Below the pieces are notes generated by a model, which saw only the letters and a list, made by a program, of their open reading frames with translations, searched no databases and was not told where the DNA came from. Source: Actinoplanes couchii (lineage in GTDB: Bacteria; Actinomycetota; Actinomycetes; Mycobacteriales; Micromonosporaceae). Taken from it: 64,000 bases of DNA. Positions 16,470 through 25,645 of the stretch are shown here, piece by piece (the stretch's first letter is position 1; each line of letters begins with the position of its first letter). The stretch lies in the NCBI RefSeq assembly GCF_016862075.1, contig NZ_BOMG01000062.1, forward strand, positions 1 through 64,000, written 5' to 3'. The position numbers and the translations under genes were made by a program.

Positions 16470-19315
16470 ACACCCGCGGTCACCAGGTACTGCGGGAGCG
16501 TGTCCGGGCCGCACGACGCGGTGCCGAGGCCGCGATGGGCCGCGTCCAGGTGCACCACCGCCTCGGCCCGGGGTGTCAGCTCGTCGTGGTGGGCCGCCGT
16601 GTCCAGGTCGGCCGCGGTGAACCGGGTGACGCTGACCTGCCGTGGCTCGCCGGTGGTCAGCTCCACGGGTGGGACGTCCGGGCCGGTCAGGCTCAGGCGC
16701 TGGACCCCGTGACGGCCTCCGCTCTCCTGCGGGCGCAGGTACGGGGTGAACGCGTCGTCGATCCGGCAGTCGTAGGCGCCCACCGGGCCGCCGGCGTGCC
16801 GGTCCGGGTAGGTGTCGCGGGGGCCGTGACCGAACCAGGACATCTCGTCGTATCCGGCCCGGACGTGGAAGACCGTCCCGACCCGGGGCACGTCGTCGAG
16901 GCCGTCGGGGAGGGTCACCTCTTCCTGGACGACGACGACGCCCTGCAGCAGGCGGCTGGTCTGACGATGCAGCACCGGGCCCGCCGCTGTCTCGTAGACG
17001 GCCTCGACGACCGTGCGGTCCGCTTCCCGGCGGATCTCCGTCACGCGGCGCGAGGGGGAGACCAGACCGAGGTCGCGCCACCGGGCGGCCTGCCCACCGA
17101 TCCGGTCGTTGTCGGTCGGGGCCCGCCACAGGCTGAGCCGGGGCGACGAGGCGAGGGCGGGATGGATCAGCAGACCGTCGTCGTCGACCTCGGCGGGTGT
17201 GCCGGCGGTGACGGCGAGGGCCCGGACCGGCGGCCGGAGCTGGATCTGGGGGCTGGCGAGCGGGGTGCCGGCCGGCGCCCACGGCTGGTCCTGCCCGACG
17301 GACACCCGCAGCGTCAGCCACGACGCGTCGCCGGGCACCGGGACCATTGCTTCCTCGCCCGGGCCGAGGTCCGGCAGCGTCATCGGCACCGGCGAACCGT
17401 CCACGTCCCAGACCGCGCTCAGCCAGTCCAGGCCACGGAAACCGAGCCGGTTGACGATCCGCACCAGGCCGTCGCCGGCATCCGAGATCCGGATCGGGGA
17501 GGCCAGTTCCCGGTGCTCGTCCATCGCCGGTTTCGGGGTCCGGTCCGGGAAGACCAGGCCGTCGGCGCAGAACGTCCCGTCGTTCGGGGTGTCCCCGAAG
17601 TCCCCGCCGTAGGCCCACCGGTACCCCGGGTCGGCCACACCGTCGCGGAAGAACGAGCCCCCGGCCGGCCGGCCGTCGGAGAGCCGCTGCAGGATCCCGT
17701 GATCCCAGAACTCCCAGATGAACCCGCCCTGCAGGCCGGGGGTGGACTCGATCGCGGCCCAGTGATCGGCGAGGGTGCCGTTGCTGTTGCCCATCGCGTG
17801 CGAGTACTCGCACATGATCAGCGGCCGGTTCTGCTCACCGGAGCGGGCGTGCTCGACGATCTGCGGCAGTGTCGGGTACATCGGGCAGACGATGTCGCTG
17901 CCCGCGATCCCGCCGGTCCAGTTGTCCTTGATCGCCCCCTCGTACTGCAGGGGTCGGGTCGGGTCGGCCCGGCGCAGCCATCCGGCCGCCGCGTCGTGGT
18001 TGGCGCCGTAGTCGCTCTCGTTGCCCAGCGACCAGATGATCACACTGGGGTGGTTGCGGTCCCGGGACACCATCCGCGCCACCCGGTCCACGAACGCGGG
18101 CAGGTACCGCACGTCGTCGCAGATCTCGTGCGCGTGGTCGTGCACCTCGATGTTCGCTTCGTCGACGACGTACAGGCCCAGTTCGTCGGCGAGATCGAGC
18201 AGCACCGGATCGTTCGGGTAGTGCGAGGTGCGGACCGCGTTGAACCCGTGCCGTTTCATCAGCACCAGATCGGCCCGCATCTGCTCCGCGGTGACGGTCC
18301 GGCCGGTGACGGGGTCGAAATCGTGCCGGTTGACGCCGCGGATCATCACCCGTACGCCGTTGACCAACAGGTCCAGCCCTCTGATCTCGACATCCCGGAA
18401 ACCCACCCGGTTTTCGGTACGGTCCAGCTCGGCCCCGTCGGCGTCGTGCAGCACGACGGTCAGCGTGTGCAGCGCGGGTGTCTCGTCCGACCAGGGCACC
18501 ACGTCCGGTACGACGGTGGTGAACCGCGGCTCGGCCCACCAGTCCGACACCCGGTCGTCGGCGATCTGCGCCTGCTCGTGCGCGGTGTCCCGGGGAACCG
18601 GCACACCGTCCAGCTCGGTGGTGACCCCCCACCCCTCGGGCAGCACCGATCCGGTGGTGAGCACCCGCGCGTCGACCTGGAGACGGCCGTCCGCGGACGC
18701 GACGGTCCGCAGATCACCCAGGTACGTGGTGCCGGTGCTGTACAGGAACACCGAACGGGTCAGCCCCGCGTGCCACCACTGGTCCTGGTCCTCGATCGCG
18801 GACGCGTCCGACCACTTGATCACTGTCAGGCGGACCGTGTTGGCCTGCCCCACCCGTACCGCCGCGGTGATGTCGAATTCGCCGGCCAGGTGCGAATCCT
18901 TGCCCCAGCCCACCTCGACACCGTTGACCCGGGCCAGCAGCACGCTCTCGGCCGCCCCGACGTGCAGCACGATCCGGCGGCCGGCCCACGCCGCGGGCAC
19001 GTCGAAGTCCCGCTCGTAGACACCTGTCGGGTTGTGCTCGGGCAGCAGCAGCGGCGCGCCCGGCCAGGGCATCGTCACGTTGGTGTAGTGCGGCAGGTCG
19101 TCACCGCCGGCGTCCTGCACGGTCCACGCGCCGGGCACCCGGATGCCGGTCCAGTCGTCGCCGGCCGCCTGCTCCGGGTTGCCGAGCAGCTGGAACCGCC
19201 ACGTGCCGTCCAGCGACAGGCGACGGTCCGGCCCGTCCAGGTCGTGCCGGACGGCGTGTGCCGGCACCCGCCGCCAGCCGGTGATCTCCGGGGTGTCCCA
19301 GATCCGCTCAACCAC
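16442..19315 (-). CDS. GH2 beta-galactosidase (LacZ type)
   Basis: 957 residues, close to the LacZ length. Order: sugar-binding jelly roll (about 35-195), immunoglobulin-like domain, TIM barrel (about 310-610), then the LacZ small chain. The acid/base is E433 in WSLGNES and the nucleophile E503 in MCEYSHAMGNS. It hydrolyses terminal beta-galactosides; no signal peptide, so it acts on imported oligosaccharides. The GTG at 19315 overlaps the alpha-mannosidase stop by 8 bp; longer in-frame extensions would lie inside that gene. Last gene of the deoR-GH4-GH38-GH2 operon. Confidence 0.92.
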   Translation of the reverse strand: MVERIWDTPEITGWRRVPAHAVRHDLDGPDRRLSLDGTWRFQLLGNPEQAAGDDWTGIRVPGAWTVQDAGGDDLPHYTNVTMPWPGAPLLLPEHNPTGVYERDFDVPAAWAGRRIVLHVGAAESVLLARVNGVEVGWGKDSHLAGEFDITAAVRVGQANTVRLTVIKWSDASAIEDQDQWWHAGLTRSVFLYSTGTTYLGDLRTVASADGRLQVDARVLTTGSVLPEGWGVTTELDGVPVPRDTAHEQAQIADDRVSDWWAEPRFTTVVPDVVPWSDETPALHTLTVVLHDADGAELDRTENRVGFRDVEIRGLDLLVNGVRVMIRGVNRHDFDPVTGRTVTAEQMRADLVLMKRHGFNAVRTSHYPNDPVLLDLADELGLYVVDEANIEVHDHAHEICDDVRYLPAFVDRVARMVSRDRNHPSVIIWSLGNESDYGANHDAAAGWLRRADPTRPLQYEGAIKDNWTGGIAGSDIVCPMYPTLPQIVEHARSGEQNRPLIMCEYSHAMGNSNGTLADHWAAIESTPGLQGGFIWEFWDHGILQRLSDGRPAGGSFFRDGVADPGYRWAYGGDFGDTPNDGTFCADGLVFPDRTPKPAMDEHRELASPIRISDAGDGLVRIVNRLGFRGLDWLSAVWDVDGSPVPMTLPDLGPGEEAMVPVPGDASWLTLRVSVGQDQPWAPAGTPLASPQIQLRPPVRALAVTAGTPAEVDDDGLLIHPALASSPRLSLWRAPTDNDRIGGQAARWRDLGLVSPSRRVTEIRREADRTVVEAVYETAAGPVLHRQTSRLLQGVVVVQEEVTLPDGLDDVPRVGTVFHVRAGYDEMSWFGHGPRDTYPDRHAGGPVGAYDCRIDDAFTPYLRPQESGGRHGVQRLSLTGPDVPPVELTTGEPRQVSVTRFTAADLDTAAHHDELTPRAEAVVHLDAAHRGLGTASCGPDTLPQYLVTAGVYRWEWSLG

Positions 19316-22300
19316 GGCGCAGCCGCAGGGTCTGCACCTCGAACGCGCGGAGTCCGAGAACGATCTCGTCGCCGTCGACCGTGACGGTCTCCTCAACCGG
19401 TCGCTCCAGAAGGTCGGTCCGGACCGCTCCGGCCAGGGCGAAACCGATCTTCAGGCGGCCGGTGGCGCGGGCGCCGAGCGACTCGTAGAGCCGCACCACC
19501 ACGTCCCCGGAACCGTCGTCGGCGAGCTTGACGGCCTCGACGACGATCGCGTCGCCGCTGGTCTCCACCAGAGGAGCAACGGCTTCGCCGCCGGAAACCG
19601 AGCGGAGCGGCAGGTTCAGCGCGTACGCCTCGGCGACGGTCGTGGCGATGTCGGCGCCGGGCACGATGGCGTACGAGAACGTGTGCCGGCCCTGGTCAGC
19701 GTCCGGGTCGGGGCTGCGCGGGGCACGGAGCAGGCTCAGTCGTACCGTAGTCGTGGTCCCGCCTTCGTCCCTGGTCTCCCGGCGCGAGTCGTGACCGTAG
19801 GTGGAATCGGTCAGCAGCGCCACCCCGTAACCGGGCTCGCCGGCGTGGATCCACCGGTGCCCGCTGACCTCGAACCGGGCCGCGTCCCAGCCGGTGTTGG
19901 TGTGGGTGGGCCGGAAGACGTGACCGAACTGGATCTCGGCGGCCACCCGGTCCGCGTGCACGTCGAGCGGGAAGGCGGCCTTCAGGAACTTCTCCCGCTC
20001 GTGCCAGTCGGCGTCGGTGCCGATCTCGACACGCCTGCTGCCCGCGGTGAGCCGGATCGTCTGGGTGATGGTCGACTCGCCGTGACTGCGGACCACCGTG
20101 ACCGCGGCCAGCAGCGGACCGTTCTCGGTCAGCGTCACCGAGTCGGCCTTGTCCAGATCGGTGCTCTGATGGGCGTAGTGCCGTTCGACGTCCCAGGCGT
20201 CCCACTGGCTCGGCCGGTCCGGGTGGATCTGCAGCAGGTTGCCCGCCGAGCCCGGCGCCAGGGCCTCGCGCCCGCTGGCATGGTCACGCAGCGAGCGGAT
20301 CAGCCCGGCCCCGTCCACCACGACCCGGACCAGGCCGTTGTCCAGCACGATGCCGTCGGCGCCGTGCTCCGCGGTCACCGGGGTGTCCGCGAACAGGCCG
20401 GGGACCGGTGCGGCGGCGGCTCCGGCCGGCACGTCGACGGCGACCGCCCAGCTGCCGTCGGTGAGCTGCTGCGCCTGCTCCGGCGCGGATTCGCCGGTGA
20501 CGACGGCGACCTCGCGGCGCGGGCGGGGGCTGGTGTTCAGCAGCAGCTGACCGTTGTCGGTCCCGAGCTGCCCGGCCGCTGCCACGATCAGTGTCTCGAG
20601 CTCGGCCGCCACCCGGGCGTACGTCTCCTCGGCCTCGCGGTGCACCCAGGCGATCGAGCTGCCCGGCAGGATGTCGTGGAACTGGTTGAGCAGCACCGTC
20701 TTCCACAGCCGGTCCAGTTCGGCGTACGGATAAGGCGCTCCGGTCCTGATCGTGGCCGTCGCCGCCCACAGCTCGGCCTCGCGCAGCAGGTGCTCGCTGC
20801 GCCGGTTGCCGGCCTTGGTCCGGGCCTGGCTGGTGTAGGTCGCCCGGTGCAGCTCCAGGTACAGCTCGCCGGACCAGACCGGGGCGTCCGGGTACTCGGC
20901 CCGCGCCTTGGCGAAGAACGCGTCCGGGGTCTCGATCTCGACCTTGGGCGCGCCTTCCAGGTCACGGAACCGGCGGGCGCGTTCCATCATCTCGCGGGTG
21001 GGGCCGCCACCGCCGTCCCCGTGCCCGAACGGCGCGAGCGAGCGGGTGGCCCTACCCTTGTCGGCGAAGTTGCGGACCGCGTGCGCGAGTTCGTCACCGG
21101 TCATCGCGGCGTTGTAGGTGTCGATCGGCGGGAAGTGCGTGAAGATCCGGGTGCCGTCGATGCCCTCCCACCAGAACGTGTGGTGCGGCAGCGGGTTCGA
21201 CTCGTTCCAGGACAGCTTCTGGGTCAGGAACCACTCCATCCCGGCGAGCCGGGCCAGCTGCGGGTACGCCCCGTTGTAACCGAACGAGTCGGGCAGCCAG
21301 ACGCCCTTGGTCTCGACGCCGAACTCGTCGAGGAAGAACTTCTTGCCGTGTACGAGCTGACGCGCGAGGGCCTCGCCGCCGGGCAGGTTGCCGTCGGCCT
21401 CCACCCACTGGCCGCCGACCGGCACCCACTGGCCGGCCGTGATCGCGTCGCGGATCCGCTGGTAGACCTCCGGGTAGTGCTGCTTGACCCACGCGTACTG
21501 CTGGGCCTGCGAGCAGGCGAAGATGAACTCCGGGTAGTCCTTGGCCAGCGCGGTCACGTTGGAGAAGGTGCGTGACGTCTTGCGGATCGTCTCGCGCAGC
21601 GGCCACAGCCAGGCGCTGTCGATGTGCGCGTGCCCGACCGCGGACAGGGTGTGCGCGCTGGCGTGCGCCGGGCGGGCCAGCATCGGTGCGAGGGCGGCGC
21701 GCGCCGCCGGTGCGGCGACCGCGACCGGCTCGGCGTCCAGCAGGTCCAGGGCCTTCTCCAGCGCGCGCAGGATCTCGTGCCGGCGCGGGTCGCCGACGGC
21801 GAGCTCCAGCATCAGCTCGCGCAGCACGCTCAGGTCCAGGCCCAGGTGCCAGACCTCCTCGTCCAGGACGGCCAGGTCGGCGGAGGCGAACTTGTAGAGC
21901 GGCTCGTCCCCGGCGGTCAGCTTGTCGCCCAGCGGGGTCGGCTTGAACTCGTCGGCCAGGATGTCCGGGTTGGCGGCCGCCTCCAGCAGCAGATCGATCT
22001 TCGAAGACCCGGCCGGCGGTACGACGTACTGGTTCTGCGGGTTGATCGCCTTGATCGGCACCCCGGCCGCGTCGTACACCAGCGCCTCGGCCTGGTTGCC
22101 CGGCCAGTCACCGACGAAGCCGATGTCGAAGACCGCCTCGACCCGGCGGCCGGCCCAGCCCGCCGGGATCTCGCCCTCGGCCCGGAACCACGTGGTGGAC
22201 CAGGGCGGGCCCCACGGGCTGCCCAGGGTGAACGGCTCGTAGGTCGCGGTCAGCGCCTCGGCCACCGGGACCGGCTCGCCGGGCACGTTCCAGGCGGACA

Positions 22301-22397
22301 GCCGCAGCGGAACCCGTTCGGAGTACGCGGCCGGCAGCACCCGCTCCTTGAGCACCCGGTCGAGACGTCGTTCGACCAGAGTCCGGTCGTCGTGCAT
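19308..22397 (-). CDS. GH38 alpha-mannosidase
   Basis: 1029 residues, usual size for bacterial GH38. Zinc-binding GHAHIDSAWLWP with H256-x-H-x-D260, and nucleophile D370 in WLPDSFGYNGAYPQ. The C-terminal half is beta-sandwich. It releases terminal alpha-linked mannose from oligosaccharides in the cytoplasm (no signal peptide). The gene starts at ATG 22397, 10 bp after the GH4 stop, and overlaps the beta-galactosidase start by 8 bp, so it is co-translated with enzymes expected to act on the same imported glycan. Confidence 0.92.
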   Translation of the reverse strand: MHDDRTLVERRLDRVLKERVLPAAYSERVPLRLSAWNVPGEPVPVAEALTATYEPFTLGSPWGPPWSTTWFRAEGEIPAGWAGRRVEAVFDIGFVGDWPGNQAEALVYDAAGVPIKAINPQNQYVVPPAGSSKIDLLLEAAANPDILADEFKPTPLGDKLTAGDEPLYKFASADLAVLDEEVWHLGLDLSVLRELMLELAVGDPRRHEILRALEKALDLLDAEPVAVAAPAARAALAPMLARPAHASAHTLSAVGHAHIDSAWLWPLRETIRKTSRTFSNVTALAKDYPEFIFACSQAQQYAWVKQHYPEVYQRIRDAITAGQWVPVGGQWVEADGNLPGGEALARQLVHGKKFFLDEFGVETKGVWLPDSFGYNGAYPQLARLAGMEWFLTQKLSWNESNPLPHHTFWWEGIDGTRIFTHFPPIDTYNAAMTGDELAHAVRNFADKGRATRSLAPFGHGDGGGGPTREMMERARRFRDLEGAPKVEIETPDAFFAKARAEYPDAPVWSGELYLELHRATYTSQARTKAGNRRSEHLLREAELWAATATIRTGAPYPYAELDRLWKTVLLNQFHDILPGSSIAWVHREAEETYARVAAELETLIVAAAGQLGTDNGQLLLNTSPRPRREVAVVTGESAPEQAQQLTDGSWAVAVDVPAGAAAAPVPGLFADTPVTAEHGADGIVLDNGLVRVVVDGAGLIRSLRDHASGREALAPGSAGNLLQIHPDRPSQWDAWDVERHYAHQSTDLDKADSVTLTENGPLLAAVTVVRSHGESTITQTIRLTAGSRRVEIGTDADWHEREKFLKAAFPLDVHADRVAAEIQFGHVFRPTHTNTGWDAARFEVSGHRWIHAGEPGYGVALLTDSTYGHDSRRETRDEGGTTTTVRLSLLRAPRSPDPDADQGRHTFSYAIVPGADIATTVAEAYALNLPLRSVSGGEAVAPLVETSGDAIVVEAVKLADDGSGDVVVRLYESLGARATGRLKIGFALAGAVRTDLLERPVEETVTVDGDEIVLGLRAFEVQTLRLRRG

Positions 22398-22407
22398 ATG
22401 CCTTCTC

Positions 22408-23748
22408 CTAGCTCAGGTAGCCGAGTTGCGGCAGCTGGTTCTGGTACTCGTCGAGCAGCCGGCGGGCCACCGCCACCGAATCGACCAGGGGGTGCACGGC
22501 GAAGGCGCGCAGAGCGGCCTGCCGGCTGCCGGTGTTCGCCGCCTCGATGACCGCGCGCTCGACCGCCTTCACGCTGGCGACCAGCGCGGCGGCGTGATCC
22601 GGCAGCGGGTCCACGGCGGTGGCCCGGGGCCCTTCCGCGCCGACCGTGCAGGGCACCTCGACCACGGCGTTCTCGTCCAGCCCGGCGAGGGTGCCGCGGT
22701 TGCGGATGTTCAGGATCAGGGTGGCCCGCTGGTCCAGCGCGATCGCCCGCATCAGCGCCAGGGCGATCTGCTCGTAGCCGCCGGACTCCAGGTCGCTCTC
22801 GTCGCGTTCCCCGGCGCCGGCCGCGTCCCGGTTCTCCGCCATGTAGGTGGTCTCCCGCTCCAGCAGGGTGGACTGCCACGCGGCCAGGGCGCCGGTGTCA
22901 CAGCCGGCCACCGTCGCGTAGAAGCGGCTCTGCTGGTCGAGCAGGAACGAACCGCGGGTCTGTGCGGCGCCCTTGGTGGCGGCGACGCCCTCGCGGCCGA
23001 AGTAGTAGTAGTGCAGGTACTCGTTCGGGACGGCGCCGAGCGTGCGGATCCAGTCCGCCCCGAACAGCTTGCCCTCCTCCAGCGAGAGCAGGGCGGCGTC
23101 GTCGGCGAGCAGGCCGGGCAGCCGGTCGACGCCGTCCACCTCCACCTTGCGCAGCCAGCCCAGGTGGTTGAGCCCGGCGTAGTCCAGCCGGACCGCCTTC
23201 GGGTCGGCGCCGAGCGCGCGTGCCACCCGTTTGCCGAGGCCGGAGGGGGAGTCGCAGATGCCGATCACCCGGTCGCCGAGGTGCCGGGACATCGCCTCGG
23301 TGACCATGCCGGCCGGGTTGGTGAAGTTGATGACCCAGGCCTGCGGCGCCAGTTCGGCGATCCGCTCGGCGATGTGCAGGGCGACGGGCAGGGTCCGCAG
23401 CCCGTACGCGATACCACCGGCGCCGACGGTCTCCTGCCCGAGGACACCCTCGGCCAGCGCGACCCGTTCGTCGATCACCCGGCCCTCCAGGCCGTGCACC
23501 CGGATCGCGGAGAACACGAAGTCGGCGTCCCGGATGGCGTCGTCCAGATCGGTGGTGGTGTCCACGACCGGGGCGTCCGGGATGCCCTCGGCCTGTTCGG
23601 CGAGCACCCGGCCGATCGCGGCCAGCCGGACCGGGTCCAGGTCGTGCAGGGTGACCCGGGTGACCCGGCCGGGCTCGTGGTCGGCGAGCAGCGCCCGGTA
23701 GACCAGGGGAACCCGGAAACCACCGCCGCCGAGAATCGTCAGTTTCAT
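22408..23748 (-). CDS. GH4 glycosidase (6-phospho-beta-glucosidase type)
   Basis: 446 residues. N-terminal Rossmann motif LTILGGGGFRVP for NAD; NFTNPAG (141-147); metal-ligand C165 in CDSPSG and H195 in GLNHLGW. GH4 enzymes cleave by NAD- and Mn-dependent oxidation-elimination. The closest named type is 6-phospho-beta-glucosidase, but no PTS genes are present and uptake here is by ABC transporters, so the substrate may be unphosphorylated or phosphorylated by the divergent PfkB kinase. Its ATG overlaps the deoR stop (ATGA). Confidence 0.88.
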   Translation of the reverse strand: MKLTILGGGGFRVPLVYRALLADHEPGRVTRVTLHDLDPVRLAAIGRVLAEQAEGIPDAPVVDTTTDLDDAIRDADFVFSAIRVHGLEGRVIDERVALAEGVLGQETVGAGGIAYGLRTLPVALHIAERIAELAPQAWVINFTNPAGMVTEAMSRHLGDRVIGICDSPSGLGKRVARALGADPKAVRLDYAGLNHLGWLRKVEVDGVDRLPGLLADDAALLSLEEGKLFGADWIRTLGAVPNEYLHYYYFGREGVAATKGAAQTRGSFLLDQQSRFYATVAGCDTGALAAWQSTLLERETTYMAENRDAAGAGERDESDLESGGYEQIALALMRAIALDQRATLILNIRNRGTLAGLDENAVVEVPCTVGAEGPRATAVDPLPDHAAALVASVKAVERAVIEAANTGSRQAALRAFAVHPLVDSVAVARRLLDEYQNQLPQLGYLS

Positions 23749-24494
23749 ACGGTGAGCACCTCCACGCCGGCCTCACGCAGGGCGGCACACGTCGTCGGGT
23801 CGGCGTCGTGGTTGGTGACCACGACGTTCAGATCGTCCGGTCCGCAGATGCGCGCCACACCGGAACCGGGAAACTTCGCCGCGTCGGCGACCAGGGTGAC
23901 CTGGTCACTGGCGGCGATCATGGCTCGTTTGATCGGCACCTGGACCACCGTCGTGTCGACGATCTGCCCGGTGGCCTGGATGCCGCTGGTGCTCAGGATG
24001 AGCCGGTCGGCGTGCACCTGGCGCAGGTTGTCCTCGGTGAGGAACCCGACGACGCAGCGGTAGTCGCGCCGGACCACGCCGCCCAGCATGATCAGCTGCA
24101 CGGTCGGGTCGTCCTCCAGCTCCTCCTGCACCGCGAGGCTGCTGGTGATGACGGTGAGCGACCGGCCGTGCAGCAGCCTGGCCACCTGATGGGTGGTGGT
24201 GCCGATGTCCAGCAGAACGGTCTCGCCGTCCCTGATCAGTTGTGCGCACCGCTGCGCGACCGCTTCCTTCTCGCCTGCGCGCACAGCCGCCACGTCGGCG
24301 AACGGGTCGTCGGTGTCCTGCACCAGGGAAGCGCCCCCGTGCACCCGGCGCAGCTGGCCCTGCCCGTCGAGTATCAGCAGGTCACGGCGGATCGTGGCCT
24401 GGCTGACACCCAACCGGTCGGAGAGCGTGACGACTGACAGCGGGCCGTCGCGAAGGCCCCGCAGGATCAGATCGTGTCGTTGCTGCTGAAGCAT
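23745..24494 (-). CDS. DeoR family transcriptional regulator
   Basis: 249 residues. Residues about 5-57 form the DeoR winged helix (LSDRLGVSQATIRRDLLIL) followed by the linker motif RVHGGA; the rest is the sugar-phosphate sensing domain (LDIGTTTHQVARLL, ADAAKF). It heads the operon of three glycosidases and is divergent from the kinase-importer operon, so it most likely represses both until a sugar phosphate accumulates. ATG at 24494 follows a TAGGCT -10 by 6 nt with no Shine-Dalgarno sequence, suggesting a leaderless mRNA. Confidence 0.9.
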   Translation of the reverse strand: MLQQQRHDLILRGLRDGPLSVVTLSDRLGVSQATIRRDLLILDGQGQLRRVHGGASLVQDTDDPFADVAAVRAGEKEAVAQRCAQLIRDGETVLLDIGTTTHQVARLLHGRSLTVITSSLAVQEELEDDPTVQLIMLGGVVRRDYRCVVGFLTEDNLRQVHADRLILSTSGIQATGQIVDTTVVQVPIKRAMIAASDQVTLVADAAKFPGSGVARICGPDDLNVVVTNHDADPTTCAALREAGVEVLTV

Positions 24495-24500
24495 GCCGTG

Positions 24501-24506
24501 AGCCTA
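24501..24506 (-). promoter_or_regulatory. Probable -10 (TAGGCT) of deoR-type gene
   Basis: On the minus strand TAGGCT is followed by 6 nt and the ATG at 24494; leaderless arrangement. Confidence 0.4.
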
Positions 24507-24517
24507 CACAGCAGATT

Positions 24518-24587
24518 CGATCATTTCCATGCTCACTTTTGATTGACTCTTGATAAAAACGATCAGCTGTCCCACGATCATGCTTAC
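24518..24587. promoter_or_regulatory. Shared control region with three CGATCA boxes
   Basis: This divergent region is AT-rich for the window. CGATCA occurs at 24518, 24560 and 24575. Two copies continue into GCTCAC or GCTTAC, and TGAT-N7-ATCA (24551-24565) is an inverted repeat. These are good candidates for DeoR operators controlling both directions. Confidence 0.45.
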
Positions 24588-24657
24588 CTTTGCAGACATC
24601 AGCTCGAAACCCGGGGGTCATCGCCCTCTTGGTGTTCGGTCCCCGAAAGGAGCCGTC

Positions 24658-25617
24658 GTGGAAGACTCCACTCCGGTCACCGACGTGTTCCTGTCCGGAC
24701 TGCTCTTCGTGGACGTCGTCTTCGGCGGCCTCCCGAGCGCACCCGAGCTGGGCACCGAGACCTGGGCGACCGGCTTCGACACCGGGCCCGGCGGCATCGC
24801 CAACCTGGCCGTCGCGGTCCGCCGCCTCGGCCTGCACACCACCCTGGCCGCCGCGTTCGGCGACGACTTCTACGGCGACTGGTGCTGGAACGCCCTGAGC
24901 AGCCGCGAGGACATCGACCTGTCCCGGTCGCGGAAGTTCCCGGACTGGCCCATGCCGGTGACCGCTGCCCTGGCGTACGACGGCGATCGTGCTCTGGTCA
25001 CCCATGAGAAACCGGCGCCGATCACCCTGAACGAGATGATCGGCGAACCGCCCGCCTGCCGCGCCGCGATGGTGCACCTCGGGCAGGACCCGCCACAGTG
25101 GCTGGCCCCGGTCTCCGCCGCCGGCGGGCTGGTCTTCGCCGACGTCGGCTGGGATCCGGCCGGCCGGTGGCCCGAGGAGCTGCTCGACCTGCTCACGCAC
25201 TGCCACGCCTTCATGCCCAACGAGCACGAGGCCATGGCGTACACCAGGAAATCGACGCCGGAGGCGGCTCTCGCCCGGATCGCCGACCTGGTGCCCCTCG
25301 CCGTGGTGACCCTCGGTGGCCGGGGCGCCCTGGCCATCGACTCCGGGACCGGTGAGACCGCCGAGGTCCCCGGGATGCCGGTCGCCGCTGTCGACACCAC
25401 CGGCGCCGGAGACGTCTTCGGCGCCGCCATGATCACCGCAACTCTCGCCGGCTGGCCCCTGGCCGACCGGCTGCGCTTCGCCAACCTCTGCGCCGCCCTG
25501 TCCGTCCAGGGCCTGGGCGGCGCCAACTCGGCACCCGACCGGCCCCGCCTGCGGAGCTGGTGGAAGGCCGCCCCGACATCGCTTCAGCACGAGTACAGCT
25601 TCCTGGAAACGCTCTGA
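24658..25617 (+). CDS. PfkB family carbohydrate kinase
   Basis: 319 residues from a GTG at 24658 preceded by AAAGGA; upstream in-frame ATGs give an unlikely leader. Ribokinase fold: N-terminal GPGGIANLAVAVRRLG (sugar binding) and C-terminal DTTGAGDVFGAA with the catalytic aspartate and anion hole. It phosphorylates a sugar or sugar-like product in the cytoplasm. As first gene of the importer operon, 28 bp ahead of the binding protein, it probably traps the released or imported monosaccharide, whose phosphate could be the DeoR ligand. Confidence 0.88.
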   Translation: MEDSTPVTDVFLSGLLFVDVVFGGLPSAPELGTETWATGFDTGPGGIANLAVAVRRLGLHTTLAAAFGDDFYGDWCWNALSSREDIDLSRSRKFPDWPMPVTAALAYDGDRALVTHEKPAPITLNEMIGEPPACRAAMVHLGQDPPQWLAPVSAAGGLVFADVGWDPAGRWPEELLDLLTHCHAFMPNEHEAMAYTRKSTPEAALARIADLVPLAVVTLGGRGALAIDSGTGETAEVPGMPVAAVDTTGAGDVFGAAMITATLAGWPLADRLRFANLCAALSVQGLGGANSAPDRPRLRSWWKAAPTSLQHEYSFLETL

Positions 25618-25645
25618 CCTCCCCCTTTGTTTGGAAGGAATCGAG

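Noticed and set aside
19316..19396. N-terminal extension of the GH2 beta-galactosidase
   Set aside because: It lies inside the alpha-mannosidase gene and codes an arginine/serine-rich stretch unlike the family.
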